Shown: positions 49,053-60,470, numbered from the stretch's first letter. The stretch: 64,000 bases of DNA from Pelargonium tetragonum (GCA_036897445.1 JAYMTL010000038.1:1-64000), one strand, 5' to 3'. The notes: a model not told the origin generated them from the letters alone. Numbers and translations are program-made.

Positions 49053-49249
49053 CTTGCAAGAACTAAAAAACCTTTCTTAATTAACTTTCTTAAATAGTTA
49101 CACTATGCATTGTTCAGAGGATTGGACTCCCCAAAGTAAATAAAGGAATGGCCTACAAACCTACCTTTGGGACTATAAAAAAGCTGCCTGTTACTGTCAA
49201 CGAGCTTCTTTTATATTAGTTACCTTTCCTACAGATAATACACAGGGGG

Positions 49250-50700
49250 GAAATACGAAACAAGAAACTCTTTTTTTGGGCATAGTCCTCTTGCTCTTTG
49301 TACTTTTCGGTTTGAGAACCTTAGCATAGTATTGAGTACATCCACCTTAACCTTACCGACTAAAAGCCCTTTTAGGAGGTGAAGGCCAGATAGTAAATTG
49401 AAAGGAAAACTCTTACACTCTAAGAGCACCCAGAAAAAGCTTAAAAAATCTCTATTTACATTTACTATCCTGGAATTGTGAAAAAACCCAGAAATTAGGA
49501 AGACATTATACTACTAAACTATTTACCCGGAATCCTAAAGACTAAATAGGTAACCTTGATCTTTTTGTTTTTTAGGATCCAGCACAAAGTAACCCTTCCA
49601 ATAAAATCTTCCATCCCTCTTGTATGTAGTAGCTTATCGTTCAAAGAGGTTAATAAAGAATAGTATAGATATACGACCTTACACATTATAACCTGACTGG
49701 GAAAAGCTGAACCCTCTTCAATTTGTGACTTCTGTTAAAAAGAAAAGAGAGACCCGGAACCTGAATTTCTTATAACCTATAACTTCTTAGACTCCTTATG
49801 ACTTTCTGGGTCAAATTCCAGGATAAAGAAAAGACTTTCGACTTACAATCTAGAAAAGCAGCTCTGAATATTCTTTGAAACCCTTTACCTCTACCTCATA
49901 TACGGGAATTGCAAAACCTGAAATCTGGAAACATAAAATAAAAATAAGGACATTGAGCTTAATAGTTCCTAAAGCCAGAAAAGTCAAAGTACTCCTTACT
50001 ACTTTAGCTGAAACGGACCTACTTAGACTTAGAAATTCTAGGATTAAAAGAGAAACGAAGAAACTTATTTTCAGTAAAATACTAAAGATTATATGAATAC
50101 AGATTAATTCAATAAAGCAAAAAACTCTATTCTAAAGTTACTAAAATAAAATGTCCGGATTTTGGATACCTTTTTAAGGGGGATACATTTCACTCGTTTT
50201 ACATTGTGGAATTTCCTATCTTTCTTTTCATTTATTGCCTTTTGCTAAACCCCTTGTTCAGGAATTTGTTATACTAGGGTTTACCCTGTGAGGACACCTT
50301 TACTTTAAGCTCGCAGAAACTCTCTATTGACAAATTTATTAAATTAACTTTTTGCTTTGCTAGAAAGACTCCAGGGAAAGTCACTCTTTTTTTGGCATAT
50401 TCCTGTTGTCTTTTTTAGCTTATCACAAAGGAGGATACTAACTTATAATAAAAAAAATCTCTCTTACTTATCGAGTCACCCTTCTTGCTTGGCTTGGTTA
50501 GGAGGTGGTTAGGGCTTTATAGTATTGTATTGAGTATACCACCTTACACTCTAAGAGCAACAACTGAAAAGGAACCCTCTTAAAATTGCGACCTGATATC
50601 TTATCTTTAAAAAGGACCCGTTTTCTTAAATACCCAGAACCTGAATTTCTATAATAACTGCTTTCTTAGAAGACTCCTATTTGATTGATTTGAAATACTA
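49250..50700 (+). repeat. Diverged direct duplication, copies about 1.1 kb apart
   Basis: Shared ordered words: ACTCTTTTTTTGGGCATA (49267; 50393 lacks one G), GTATTGAGTA with CCACCTTA (49329 and 50527), CTTACACTCTAAGAGCA (49412 and 50543), and GAACCTGAATTTCT (about 49757 and 50637) followed by CTTCTTAGA or CTTTCTTAGA. In the second copy the CCACCTTA and CTTACACTC words are fused, while about 62 bases separate them in the first. No gene is seen; the frame at 49875-50096 is unrecognised. Confidence 0.6.
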
Positions 50701-53334
50701 GAGCTATAGCTATAAAACTAATTATATAACTAGGAAGCTTTTTACAATTCAGGCCCCAGTTCCTAGTAAACTACTTTTTGAAGGGGTTTTATTAGAATAA
50801 GGGTGTACCATTCTTTTGTTGACAGGGTTAGCGTAAGAATTCTTAGTTTAGTAAGGCTTTGTTTAATATAATAATCAAGGAATCCTCAAATAAGACATAA
50901 AATTTAATGCAAGGACTCACTAATAAGTGCAGCTACTGCTACACTAAAGCGATTCTTTTTTTTTAGATTAGAATCCAGGGGCCACATATACTGCCCGGGA
51001 TCCTAAGTCAATTCCTAATAGTCAAAATCGCTATAAACTCTTATTTTTTGGTGTAGTCAGATACCCTAAATACTAAAGTTTGTTATTGATCTTTGTCAGG
51101 GAGAATGGAACAAAAACTCCATATCATGAATTTTGAAATATCCCCGGCAAGAGCCCTTACATGGCAGTAGAAGCCGCCGAACTTTGTGATATTTAAAGAG
51201 AGCTTTCTTTTTGGGGTCCTTGGAGTAAGAATTACAAAAAGTAGAATATCTCGAAAACGGGTAATGTATCAATAAGAAGGAGTTCATATAGATATATAAT
51301 ATTTTATGAAGCGTCTTCTTCTATCTAATAGTAAAGCAAGGTATATACTTTTTTGTTTTGTGATATGCCAGAGTTTTGCTTAGCTGGAGTTTTGTCTAAA
51401 ACCTTCTTTATTATTCTTTATGTACATTTAAGGACTTTTATACTAATTTATTATACTTATGTTATGCTTATAAATAAGTTCCTTTTTGGGGAGGTCCACG
51501 AAGAGTAGGATCAAGTGCTAATCGATTTCGATCTAAAACCTCACACGGATTTTTATAGGAATATCACAAGAATTAAAAGACTAAAAACTCGCTAAGAGAT
51601 AAATTTCTAAGTTTTTTATAAAGTAAAGCAGGAGGACCCCGTATAACCTTAGGGCAGAGGTCCTCTTTTAAGTTTGACAAATAGCAGTAACCCTGTATAT
51701 ATAGATATTCAAAAAACAAAAACTTAAAACCTGTATAGGAACGCTTCTTTGTTTTAACTCTAAAACATTAACACACGATACTTGACTATTTCAAAGATTT
51801 AACCCGGTCCGGTAAATTGAAGCTTAAACAAAAATTTAGAGTTCACAAAGCTACAATAACGGGATGTTAAACCAAGTAGAGCCAAATCCTTTTTCCTATT
51901 TGTAAATACTAGAGAAATTCCCTCTTACCAGTTAACAAAGGATATCCGCGCCTTAGAATGCTTAACTACCCTAACCTAAACTAAAAATAGTGCTAGACTG
52001 TGATAAAATCTTTCTATTCATTTTTTATTAGAAAGCTCCAATTGCATTATGTAAAAGCCGCATATAACTAATTTTTAGCAATCTCGACACTCCTTTTTTG
52101 CACTTAAGAAACAAACTTTGACGGTGTTAAGTAAATGAGTACCCCCAGGATCTTTAATAATCAATATTGTAGTTTCTCTTTACCCCTGAAAGGAAGAGCT
52201 TACCAAATTCTTATACTCTGCCAAGATTCGTTCTAAAATGAAAGAAGGTCCTGTAAATAACTTGGAAACCCCACCCTTATTCCATTTGGCCAATCAAATA
52301 ATCTATGAATAAAGACTTTTGGTTGAAAACTCCATGGAAGGCACTCTTGCAAAAGCAACACAACATTCCTAAAGCAATCAGTATCACTGAGATATTGAGA
52401 GCCTATAGACTAGGTACACAACAGCCAGATTGTAAACAAATTGAGTTAGGCTATAAGCATACCCATTTCGTTTATCTTGTAAGTAAGGGACAATACTTGT
52501 AAATTTGAAGAGCCGCTTAATAGGACTATAACAAAAAAGGTTAGGTAATTGAATGGTGTAGAAGTTTCTTAAAGGGTTGATTTAGAAAGCCGGATTTTTA
52601 ATGCTCCACAGTACGAGACTTGTAAGCCCCAAGCCCTTTTGCTAAAAAACTAGAGTAAATCTTTTGATAGCTAAAAAAAAGGCGGTTCCTATTTGAGGAT
52701 TGCCTTTTTCTTGCTCGACGTATTAGTATACGCATGTCGATGCTTTTTTTAGACTCTAGTCTAGTACAGACGGGAATTTTTATTAGAAATAGAGGTTTTT
52801 ACTGGAGTTCCTTAAGGGATTTAATATATATATATATTATAAGGGTCCCTTTCATAACTAGGGAATCCATTCTTCCAAGGGGATTCAAGTTCCTTGGATT
52901 TCATTCAAAAATTTTAACTATAATAACCTAAAATTTTGAGTTTACACTACTGGTTTCAATTTAAAAATGCAATACGGGGTACCCGGATACGGCGCTAAGA
53001 GAGAACTCACTTTTTAATTAAGAGCCTCTAGATAGTAAGAAGTCCCAACGAAAGTAATTTCTCCATGAGCCGTAGCTTTTTTCAGAAGTGTTCTTTTGTA
53101 TCCAATTAAGTTACTCTATTCTATAAATTACACGTACTTTTTGAGTTTCTAAACTCAGTTAAAGATCAGTAATCCTGTTTACCCTGATACCTGAATTTCT
53201 TTTGACAAGAGATAAAGACTTAGCTAAGGGAGCTTTGTCAACTAGAGTTTGATTTTTGTCTTTTAAAAAGGGAATTTTTTAACAAGTAGATTATAAGATA
53301 TTTATAAGATATCCGGGTTCTATCTACGTACTAG
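50701..53334. other. Gene-free AT-rich stretch
   Basis: No gene is recognised. The frame at 52305-52502 (65 codons, ATG start, MNKDFWLKTPWKALLQKQHN) has a more protein-like composition than most, with residues Q, H and W well spread, but I know no match. A self-complementary TA run lies at about 52820-52841. Confidence 0.5.
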
Positions 53335-53400
53335 AATTAATTACATTACCTCAGCTTCGCTACAGTCGATTATCTCCTATACTTATAAGGTTTCAATGCC
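53335..53400 (-). repeat. Family P element, copy 5 (core and short flank)
   Basis: On the minus strand AATCGACTGTAGCGAAG, then CTGAGGTAATGTAATTAATT, is a clear core with CTGTAG in place of CTGCAG. It shares the downstream AGGTAATGTAATTAAT with the inverted copy at 59.98 kb. A 61-codon lysine- and glutamate-rich frame (53409-53594, plus) lies right beside it; its product is not recognised. Confidence 0.6.
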
Positions 53401-53594
53401 TACTATTTGTGCTAGCTGCAAACAACAAAGAGGAATATACTTTATATAAGAACTCTATACTAGAACTAGAACAATTAAAAAAAAGAAAATTTATATCTAT
53501 AGAACTAAGACTACTAGATCTCTCTATTAGAGTCTTATATAAAAATAGATATAAAGAAAGATTTAAAGAGGAAATCGGATACCCCAGAAATTAG

Positions 53595-54125
53595 TATTAA
53601 ATAAATAGCAAAAAACACGGGTTAGGAGATAGATTAAACTTTTATACCAAAGGCTTTTAACATGGATTTTGTTTTTCCCTACCATACTACTATACGAAAC
53701 TTCCTTGCTGTCCAGTTAAGAAAGTATCTAATTAGACGAACACTGACATGAAAATAGGAAAGCAACTTGTCCTGTAATTCTATCTTACCTTTACCGATAA
53801 CAAAAAAACTAAGTACAACAGTAAATATAGACTCCCTTTAACATAACAATAACAGAATCCGTTCTATGACCTTTGCTTTAAAACATGAATGTAACTCCCC
53901 TCTTAAGTTTCTAGAGTCCCCTTTTTCGTATGCTTTTTTTTTTCTTCTTTCTATTTACTATCCCGGATTAGTTACTCTAAAAAATCAGAACGGGGCCCTT
54001 CGATTGAGATTATATAACACGCGAGGTACAAAACTAAAAAACAGGGGGATCAGAATCACTTAGATAGAAAAATCTTAGCAAGATTGCAAAGAAAGCCCTT
54101 TTCCTTTAAGAACAGCAAAAGGATT
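53595..54125. other. Gene-free AT-rich stretch
   Basis: No gene is seen. A 65-codon frame at 53866-54063 has no recognisable motif. Confidence 0.55.
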
Positions 54126-54197
54126 TCCTCATTCCTATACAGGTACAGCGGAGTACCCTTCCCTTTTTGGTCGTAGGTTCGAGTCCTCTTTCTTTTC
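54126..54197 (+). pseudogene. trnN-like (plastid-type) relic
   Basis: TCCTCA at the 5' end, GGTACAGCGG in the D-arm position and TTGGTCGTAGGTTCGAGTCC at the T arm follow plastid trnN-GUU (TCCTCAGTAGC, GGTAGAGCGG, TTGGTCGTAGGTTCGAATCC) at the right spacing for a 72-base tRNA. The anticodon region (AGTACCCTTCCCTTT) has lost the GTT loop and its stem, and the 3' acceptor strand does not pair. A plastid-derived trnN is common in seed-plant mitochondria; this copy is dead. Confidence 0.5.
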
Positions 54198-54344
54198 TAA
54201 AGGGGCTTCCTTCTTAAAAGATAGTTTTTTCCTGCCTTATACTTATAGTAGTAGATACCTGTAGCTATTGGAGCTAAGATCTTCTTATTGCAGCCGGTAG
54301 TGTCTCGCCTGTGCTTTTCCTGAAATAGCATAAGATATTTTAGT

Positions 54345-54700
54345 TCTTTCTTCCTATACTAATAGACTTATAGTAGTTTGTATTGTTTTATATACTGTCT
54401 AGATAGTTCTAGATATTAGCGGTTTCATATCCCTCAATGTGTTATGCGTTTATCAATTGGGAGGATAAAGCCTTTCATTGTATTGGATAGTGTACAACCT
54501 AACCGACTCAACCTTACTGTTTAGGAGTTGTAGTGCTATAGTTTAGTAAGGAGAGTCCCCGAATAAGCACCCGCAATGCTTCTTTTTAATTCTTATAGTT
54601 TTTTTCCTCTTCTTCTAGGCCTAGTTGACTCTGTATCCTTTGCTTTCCTAGACTTATTAGGAGAAGAAACTCTAGTAGACTGAGAAGACTGAGCATTAGT
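54345..54700 (+). repeat. Family P element, copy 4 (decayed core)
   Basis: TATACTAATAGACTTATAGT and AGTTTGTATTG match the left part of copy 2. Then come CCCTCAATGTGTTATGCG and TTATCAATTGGGAGGATA. The core is worn (AACCGACTCAACCTTACTG, then GTAAGGAG). TTTCCTAGACTTATTAGG downstream matches TTTCCTAGACTTCAACG in the inverted copy near 60.27 kb. Confidence 0.5.
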
Positions 54701-54839
54701 AGTAGGAACAGAAGTACCTATCCAAGTAGTACCTAACAGCTTATAGGAAGTTGGAAGTTGTTACTGGAGCTATGAGATTACTTATCTTGTTCTAGTTCCT
54801 TTTGTTAGTTAGTGTATTGGTATTGATACTAAGTACTGC

Positions 54840-56400
54840 TTAACGAGGCAGGGGGTTTTTATTAATGAAGTCAAATAGGAAAGTAAGGATATTGGTTTGC
54901 TTCGGAAGGGAGTTCCCTTTACTATATACAAAACGGGGTTTTTTCGGCGTATAGGGCATTCATTTTTAAAATCATAGAAAATAAGAATTAGTATCCTGTT
55001 ACCCTTGGTAATTCTTTAAAGTACTGCCTGTTGGAGGGACTTTGGTATAGGCAGTTAGCATTTTTCGATAAAAGTACTTATTCTAAAATAGGATCTGAAA
55101 TCGGAGTTTATGGGGTTTCCAGTTTTTCTTAGTCTTAGATCCAGAGTTTCCTTTGTTAGAGAGGTTCCTAGCGAGAAGGGAATTCGTTTTCATTTCATAA
55201 TAGGGTTCTAGCTAATAAAGAGCGAATCTATTCTCAAGTAAGAAATTGGGTGTTAACCAGCTTACGAAGTGCAGATAAAGGATATTATAGCTAGATAGAA
55301 AGGGTCTTTTTTGTATGAATACGCCTTCCTTTTTTCTTTAGCTTTGACTGAAATCTTATCTCTTTCTTCTTGTTGAATTTGACGTTTTTACTGAAAGAGG
55401 TTTTCTTTACAAGGTGAAACAAAAGAACCACGATCCCTCATAAGATGAAGCTCGGTTTTAGTTCAAAGTCAAAGGGCCACTGAAAGGCTCTAATAGTAGA
55501 ATTCAAGAATGTAAATTTATATAGAATTTGGGGTATTAAGAGTCAGGCTTTCCATAAGTAGGTAGGAAGTCGATGCTATAAGGAGGGCCCTCCTGGGTAT
55601 CAAGTCTGGGGTCTGTAGAAAATAGGAAAGCCTTTAGCAGGCGTTTCAAAGTCGGGTTTAGGGGTTATTAAGTGAGTCGGGATTTGAGGTAATTTAGTCA
55701 AATTGGAAAGGTAAGGAGATTGACTAGCTTTCGGGTTAAGTGTTGCGTAGAGTTCAGTCTGTTGGCTAAAGGAAAACCGGCTTCCAGTAAGATAGTAAAG
55801 AAAGTGAGGTGGTGTTACCTGGTTCAGTAGGTTCTGGGCTAGTAAGAAAGTTCTGGTTGCAAGAAAGAAAATAGTGGAGAAGTAGGTATAGATTTGAAGA
55901 AGGAAGCTCGGCAAGGTATAAAAAAAGGCTTGGTTATTTTATAAGGTATTGAGGAGATCGGGAATTGAATTATTTGCTGCTTTGAAAGTCTGCTCCCTTG
56001 AGAGAGTCTAGTGTAAAGACTTGAAACCTTGGGGTTTTCGTTAGCTAGACAAGTTGACAGGGAATGTAGAACATAGTCATAGGTTTAGTTCGTTTATTGG
56101 GGTGGAGTATGAAGTCAAATACGAAAGTAAGGAGATCTCCTAGTCTGACCTATAAGGCTGAGTGTGTGAGTAGAACCTTTTTAAGGGACTTTATTTGATT
56201 TGAATATTCTAGTGAAATTCAAGGTATTTAGGTTGAAGAGAAGGATTCCGCTGTAACGATAAATACCTGAAGTCCTTGTGAAATTCCATTTTAGTGAGGA
56301 CTGCGGGGTACCTAATGAATGAAACTGAACTTTTATCACAAGGATAAAGGAACGTTTTTGTATCTTTAGGGATAACCCTCAAGGAAGAGCTCAGGGGTAA
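54840..56400 (+). repeat. G-rich strand-asymmetric block, copy 2, with internal repeats
   Basis: The plus strand is rich in G and purine. GAAGTCAAATAGGAAAG with TAAGGATAT (54867-54891) recurs at 56111-56135 (GAAGTCAAATACGAAAG) and, looser, at 55696-55720 (AGTCAAATTGGAAAGG). Spacings of about 830 and 415 suggest an old tandem unit near 410 bp. AGATTGACTAGCTTTCGGG at 55717 is the anchor shared with the 10.9 kb block. A 104-codon minus-strand frame (55600-55914) falls inside; the strand asymmetry makes stops rarer there, and its product is unrecognised. Confidence 0.5.
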
Positions 56401-58424
56401 GATACCTTGAATTGAGTTAGCTAGAATAACACAGAGTGCAGGTATATATACAATATAGAGGATTATAGTAATAGCAAAGCACGAGGTCTATACTCTATAT
56501 TTCATTTACACAGAAGTTTAATTCGTACAGAAGAAGAAAAGCTCCGGGTTTATAGTAGGCGATACCCCAAAAATTCTATTTGACTCCAAATTAGTAAGGT
56601 GTTTTAGTGCAAGCTTCGAGTCTTTCGTCATCTCCAAAGGGTTAAATCAACCGGAATCCTTATAAGAGGAAAAAGAGAGTTCAAGATCAAGAAAGGAACT
56701 CCTGTGTAGGCAAGTCAGTCTAATTTTGGATATCCCTGGGGGGATGCGCAAGTGTACCCTCTACATAGAGTAAAGAATTAGAGATTACTATAAAAAAGAA
56801 CTTATAGTAGGGAACCCCTTTGACTCCTCGATAGAGAAAAAGGACAAAAGGTATAGAATCCGGTTCTAGACTTGACGGGGTCTTTCTTAAAGAATGACAC
56901 ATACCTGTCATTGTATATTATCGCACTAACTGAATTCTAGGATTTTTATTGACTAAACGAATAAGATAATAAGATGTCGTAGTTGAATCTATCTATGTAT
57001 TAATTTTTTTAACAAGTTAGGCTCCTAGAATAATTATCCAACTTATTGGGCTTTCTTATTAAAGTTTACAAAAAGAATTGCTTCGTAGAAACCCTTATCT
57101 CCTACTTGTACTTGAAAAATCCACGAACCCTTTTATTAAGCTTTAAACTAGAAAGCTATAGAGGAGACTTGGTAACCCCTTAACTCAGAAAAAGAAGTGG
57201 ATAAAAAATCCATCGTTTTAAAGCAAAAAAGAGACCTGTATTTCATTTCCGATTCTGGATCTCTTAGTAGAAAAGTTATACTGTAGGAAGAGTCTTCCTA
57301 ATGAGCTCCCTTGTTTTATTTAAAAGGGACATCCTGCGTATCCTTGTATCATAAATAGGTTTTATTCTACTGCCTGTCTTCAGTAACAAGTATCCTTTTT
57401 TTAGTTTTCCTATTTCTCAAGTGAAATTGAGTTTAACCTTTTTTCTAACTTGAAACTGCACCATACTCTCTTTGTGTTCCCAGGACCTAATCTGAAACTT
57501 TTGTAGTATTATACTCGAAGCGAAATAATAAGTTTCCATTTCTGGATAATAAAGTCTTACTTGTATGAAAGGTTTCAGTAGAAGGGAGTCCCTTTTAAAG
57601 TATAAGAAAAAAGGACCCTACCGAGGTATCTAAACATGTGTTTTATGGCAAGGAAATTGCCGCAGAGTAGGCTTTTTATAGTTTATGGGAATTCCTTAGG
57701 TGTGTAAAAAGCTTTTTTTATTCCCCTAATTTTGAATTCTGGATGTTAAGATTTCAGGAACCCTAGAACAGACGTAAGAGCAACCTTAGGAGTTTTAGGT
57801 CCTTTTGAAAAAGTTTTTAAGGGTGTAAAGATATCTAGAGTCTCCTTAGGTTTCTGAATCTTTATTAAAAGTCTGTATCTCTAAAAGAGGGGGTTTTGTG
57901 TTACTTTGTTTCTAGGTTTCCAATTACCGCTAATAAAGAATGGGGGGGTCTTCTAAAGGGTATAAAGAAAGCCAATAAGTATGGAAAATCAAACTAAAAG
58001 AAATTCAAACTCCTTTCCTTAAGGGACCTCCTAATCCATTGAAGCTATTCTAGATTATAAAAAAGAGCTTCGGTATTATTCTACATTCCTTTTCTTTTTT
58101 TAAGTATTTACTTAATTACACTTAATTACAAAGGGGAATAATAGAATAGTAGCTACGGGTATAGGTTATTGTGTAGCGAGCGAGTCAGATAGGTATGATA
58201 GAGGTTAAGACGTAGGTCAATTCTTCAGGATTTTGAGAGGCTAGGTCTAAGAAAGGAGGGACACAGAAAGCAAGTAAAGGTATGAGTAAGAAAGAGGCAA
58301 TATAAGAATATAAGAAAGAAAATAGGTTAGAGTATAAAAGGTAATATTGAAGACTTGAAAATGACTCAAGAAAAGTTCTTCTTTTGCAGTTAGATGTCGG
58401 TAGAATTGCTTGGAAATGGGATGG
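56401..58424. other. Gene-free AT-rich stretch
   Basis: No gene is seen; the frame at 56720-56911 (minus) is of chance length. A purine-rich stretch at about 58190-58360 carries a minus-strand frame (58185-58481) with a hydrophobic segment but no recognised family. Confidence 0.5.
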
Positions 58425-58700
58425 AATTTCTATTAGTAAATCGGGTTTTATTGATTTTACAAGGCTGGCATACTTTTTCAAAATGGAGATCGGTTATACT
58501 AGGGAATTTGGCTTTATTCATTTTACAGTAGTCAAAATCTGAACAAGAAATTTCTGGCTTTCTCCACGGTAAGCACTTTTGGGCTTGATTTTCGTAAAAA
58601 AGTTCATTTTGTGCTTTTCTATTGTATGGGCCTCTTTCTTTTTTTGAGAATTTCCATTTTGTATAGCAGCAAAAGCTTGTGAATTTGGGACTTTCTGCGG
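58425..58700 (+). repeat. Family A dispersed repeat, copy 3
   Basis: TTTTATTGATTTTACAAGG, then a unit-like repeat TTTATTCATTTTACAGTAG about 70 bp on, then TCAAAATCTGAACAAGAAAT, GGGCTTGATTTTCG, AAAAGTTCATTTTGTGC, and CATTTTGTATAGCAGCAAAA. Order and spacing follow copies 1 and 2. In this copy the minus strand stays open for 109 codons (58390-58719) and shows residues KMNKAKF and KINKTRF 22 positions apart. Confidence 0.6.
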
Positions 58701-58983
58701 GATGGGGATTAGACCTCAAAGTCCGCTGATTGATGAGATTATTTCAGCTTTGAGACTAAGAAAAAGAAGGGGATTCTCCTTACCTGTCAAACTACCCCTC
58801 CTAGGTCAACGAAACCTACAGCAAAGCACTCCCACCTGCATTTACAATACCTTGAGCTGTAATCCCAAATTTACGAATCGAAAAAACCCCCTGCTTGAAT
58901 TTATGGGAGTCGAGGAAGGATAAGACCTCTCCAAAATCTTGAAGAATCGAAGAAAGGTATCGTTTAGATAATCCACTTTTTAG

Positions 58984-59490
58984 ATAGCTATGAAACTGAC
59001 ATGATTTAGTACCTATTCTTATTTGACTTTGAACAAGGGAGATGAGGCTGTCTTGAGAATTATCTATTCCTAAAGCTAGCCATCAATTCGTCGGGACTGA
59101 GTGATGTTTCTATAATGACTACAAATGCAGATTGAATGGCAGCCTTTAGGTTGGGAGTTGAGGGGAACCGAGTTAACGAGGAGACCAACGTTTTGCTTTA
59201 TTCATCCTACAGAGGTGGCGAGTCTCCGTAGGCATAGGCTCGGGAATCTCTATCCAGCATCTAGTAGTTATCCCTATTCTATTATATAAAGTTTTAGAAT
59301 AAAAATACCAAGGATCCCTAGAAAGCTAGCCATCATTTCCTCGTGGCTGAGCGATGTTTTCTATTTGACTGCATTTGGGAAGCAGATCCCATTTGAATTC
59401 TGTTACCTAATTACTTACCATAGAAAGAGAGTGAATAGGAGTAGAATACAAAAATAGCATTATATAAGTCCTAGTGAAAAAGATCGTAGG
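58984..59490 (+). repeat. Family B repeat, copy 2, with a 250-bp internal duplication
   Basis: ATGAAACTGAC with TTAGTACCTATTCTTA (58990-59020), GAGGCTGTCTTGA (59044-59056) and TATATAAGTCCTAGTGAAA (59461-59479) are collinear with 7701-7931. Between them AGCTAGCCATCAATTCGTCG with GACTGAGTGATGTTTCTAT (59074-59112) recurs as AGCTAGCCATCATTTCCTCG with GCTGAGCGATGTTTTCTAT (59324-59362), 250 bp on. Confidence 0.55.
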
Positions 59491-59639
59491 GGTTTCCCTT
59501 TGAAAGTGGTAAAACCACAGATCTACCATTTTATTAACAACTCTCGCTGGGGTTCTACTTGAAGTTTTCACTGGCTTCAAGAGGTAACTCAGTTTCGGTA
59601 AGATAGACGTACTCATAAGACTTCTAAGCTTCTATACTC

Positions 59640-60075
59640 CCAATTGAGAAACCCCATACCCCATAAGACAAGAGTACATTAGCTACATTCCTCTCTCTAT
59701 CATTACATTATTCTTCTATATCCTTATACTCTTCTTCTATCTAGGTATTATAGCTCTTAACCAACAAGGCCTAGTCCTAGCTCCTCTTAACCAAGTAAGT
59801 ACAAAGAAACAACTAAAACCTTAACAAATAAGAAGTATTTAAAATCAACAAGAGCCATTGCAAGAAGTAAAGTCAAAGAGAAAGATAAGTCTAGAAAAGA
59901 AAGGAAATAGAAGAATCCGAAGACAAAGAAGCAAGAAAAAAGTATGTTGCTGTATGTGCTAGACAGGATATGTTCTATTAATTACATTACCTCCGCTATG
60001 CTACAGTCGGTAACAGAGCTCCTATTCCCACTATGTCTACTCACTATCGATATATACTCTACTAGATAATCATCC
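59640..60075 (-). repeat. Family P element, inverted, tandem array unit 1
   Basis: On the minus strand GTTACCGACTGTAGCATAGC, then GGAGGTAATGTAATTAAT (59979-60014), is an excellent core. Beyond it lies a pyrimidine-rich arm containing TTTTCTAGACTTATC and, near the far end, TTGGTTAAGAGCTATAATAC. The next unit repeats the same layout. Confidence 0.6.
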
Positions 60076-60470
60076 TTTCTTCTATTTCAGGTATACTAGC
60101 TTCTTCTCTTAAACTCTTAAACAAGTCCATAAAAGCAAGGTATTATAGGTCTTAACCAAGTAAGAGGTCGGGTAGGAATACAAAGAAAACAAAACTAGCT
60201 CATAATAAACAATCTAACTCAAAAGCAAGGAAGAAGTCAGAACAAGAAACAAGTAAGTCGTTGAAGTCTAGGAAAACAAAAGAAAAAGCAGTAGAAGTGC
60301 TCTAGTGGATATATACGTACTTACAAATACTCTATACCTCCCTACGCTAAACGCTGCAGTCGGAGGATACTATTCTGTTTCTTATAAGCCAATAGACTCA
60401 TTACTGATAAGCTCCAGGGTAATATAAAAATGAAGAAACTAATACAAACTAGAACAATAAGACATAAGAA
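60076..60470 (-). repeat. Family P element, inverted, tandem array unit 2
   Basis: On the minus strand: TAGTTTGTATTAGTTTC, GGAGCTTATCAGTAATGAG, the core CTCCGACTGCAGCGTTTAGC with GTAGGGAGGTATA (60334-60366), then TTTTCCTAGACTTCAACG, ATTATGAGCTAGTT and TTGGTTAAGACCTATAATAC. The last word matches unit 1 at a distance of about 395 bp, so the two are tandem copies. Confidence 0.6.

Noticed and set aside
52820-52841. TA run as a functional hairpin
   Set aside because: Short TA runs are self-complementary by nature and expected in AT-rich DNA.
53409-53594. Lysine/glutamate-rich 61-codon frame beside a family P core as a possible element protein
   Set aside because: The frame near copy 3 (40342-40593) and the one at 60920-61123 do not align with it, and their orientation relative to the core differs.
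55600-55914. 104-codon frame on the minus strand
   Set aside because: It lies in a G-rich strand-asymmetric block, where the opposite strand has few stop codons. The P, L and T-rich product reflects composition, not a known protein.
58390-58719. 109-codon minus-strand frame as a gene
   Set aside because: It coincides with family A copy 3, and the matching frame is interrupted in copy 2, so it is treated as repeat sequence. The peptide pattern is kept as a finding only.
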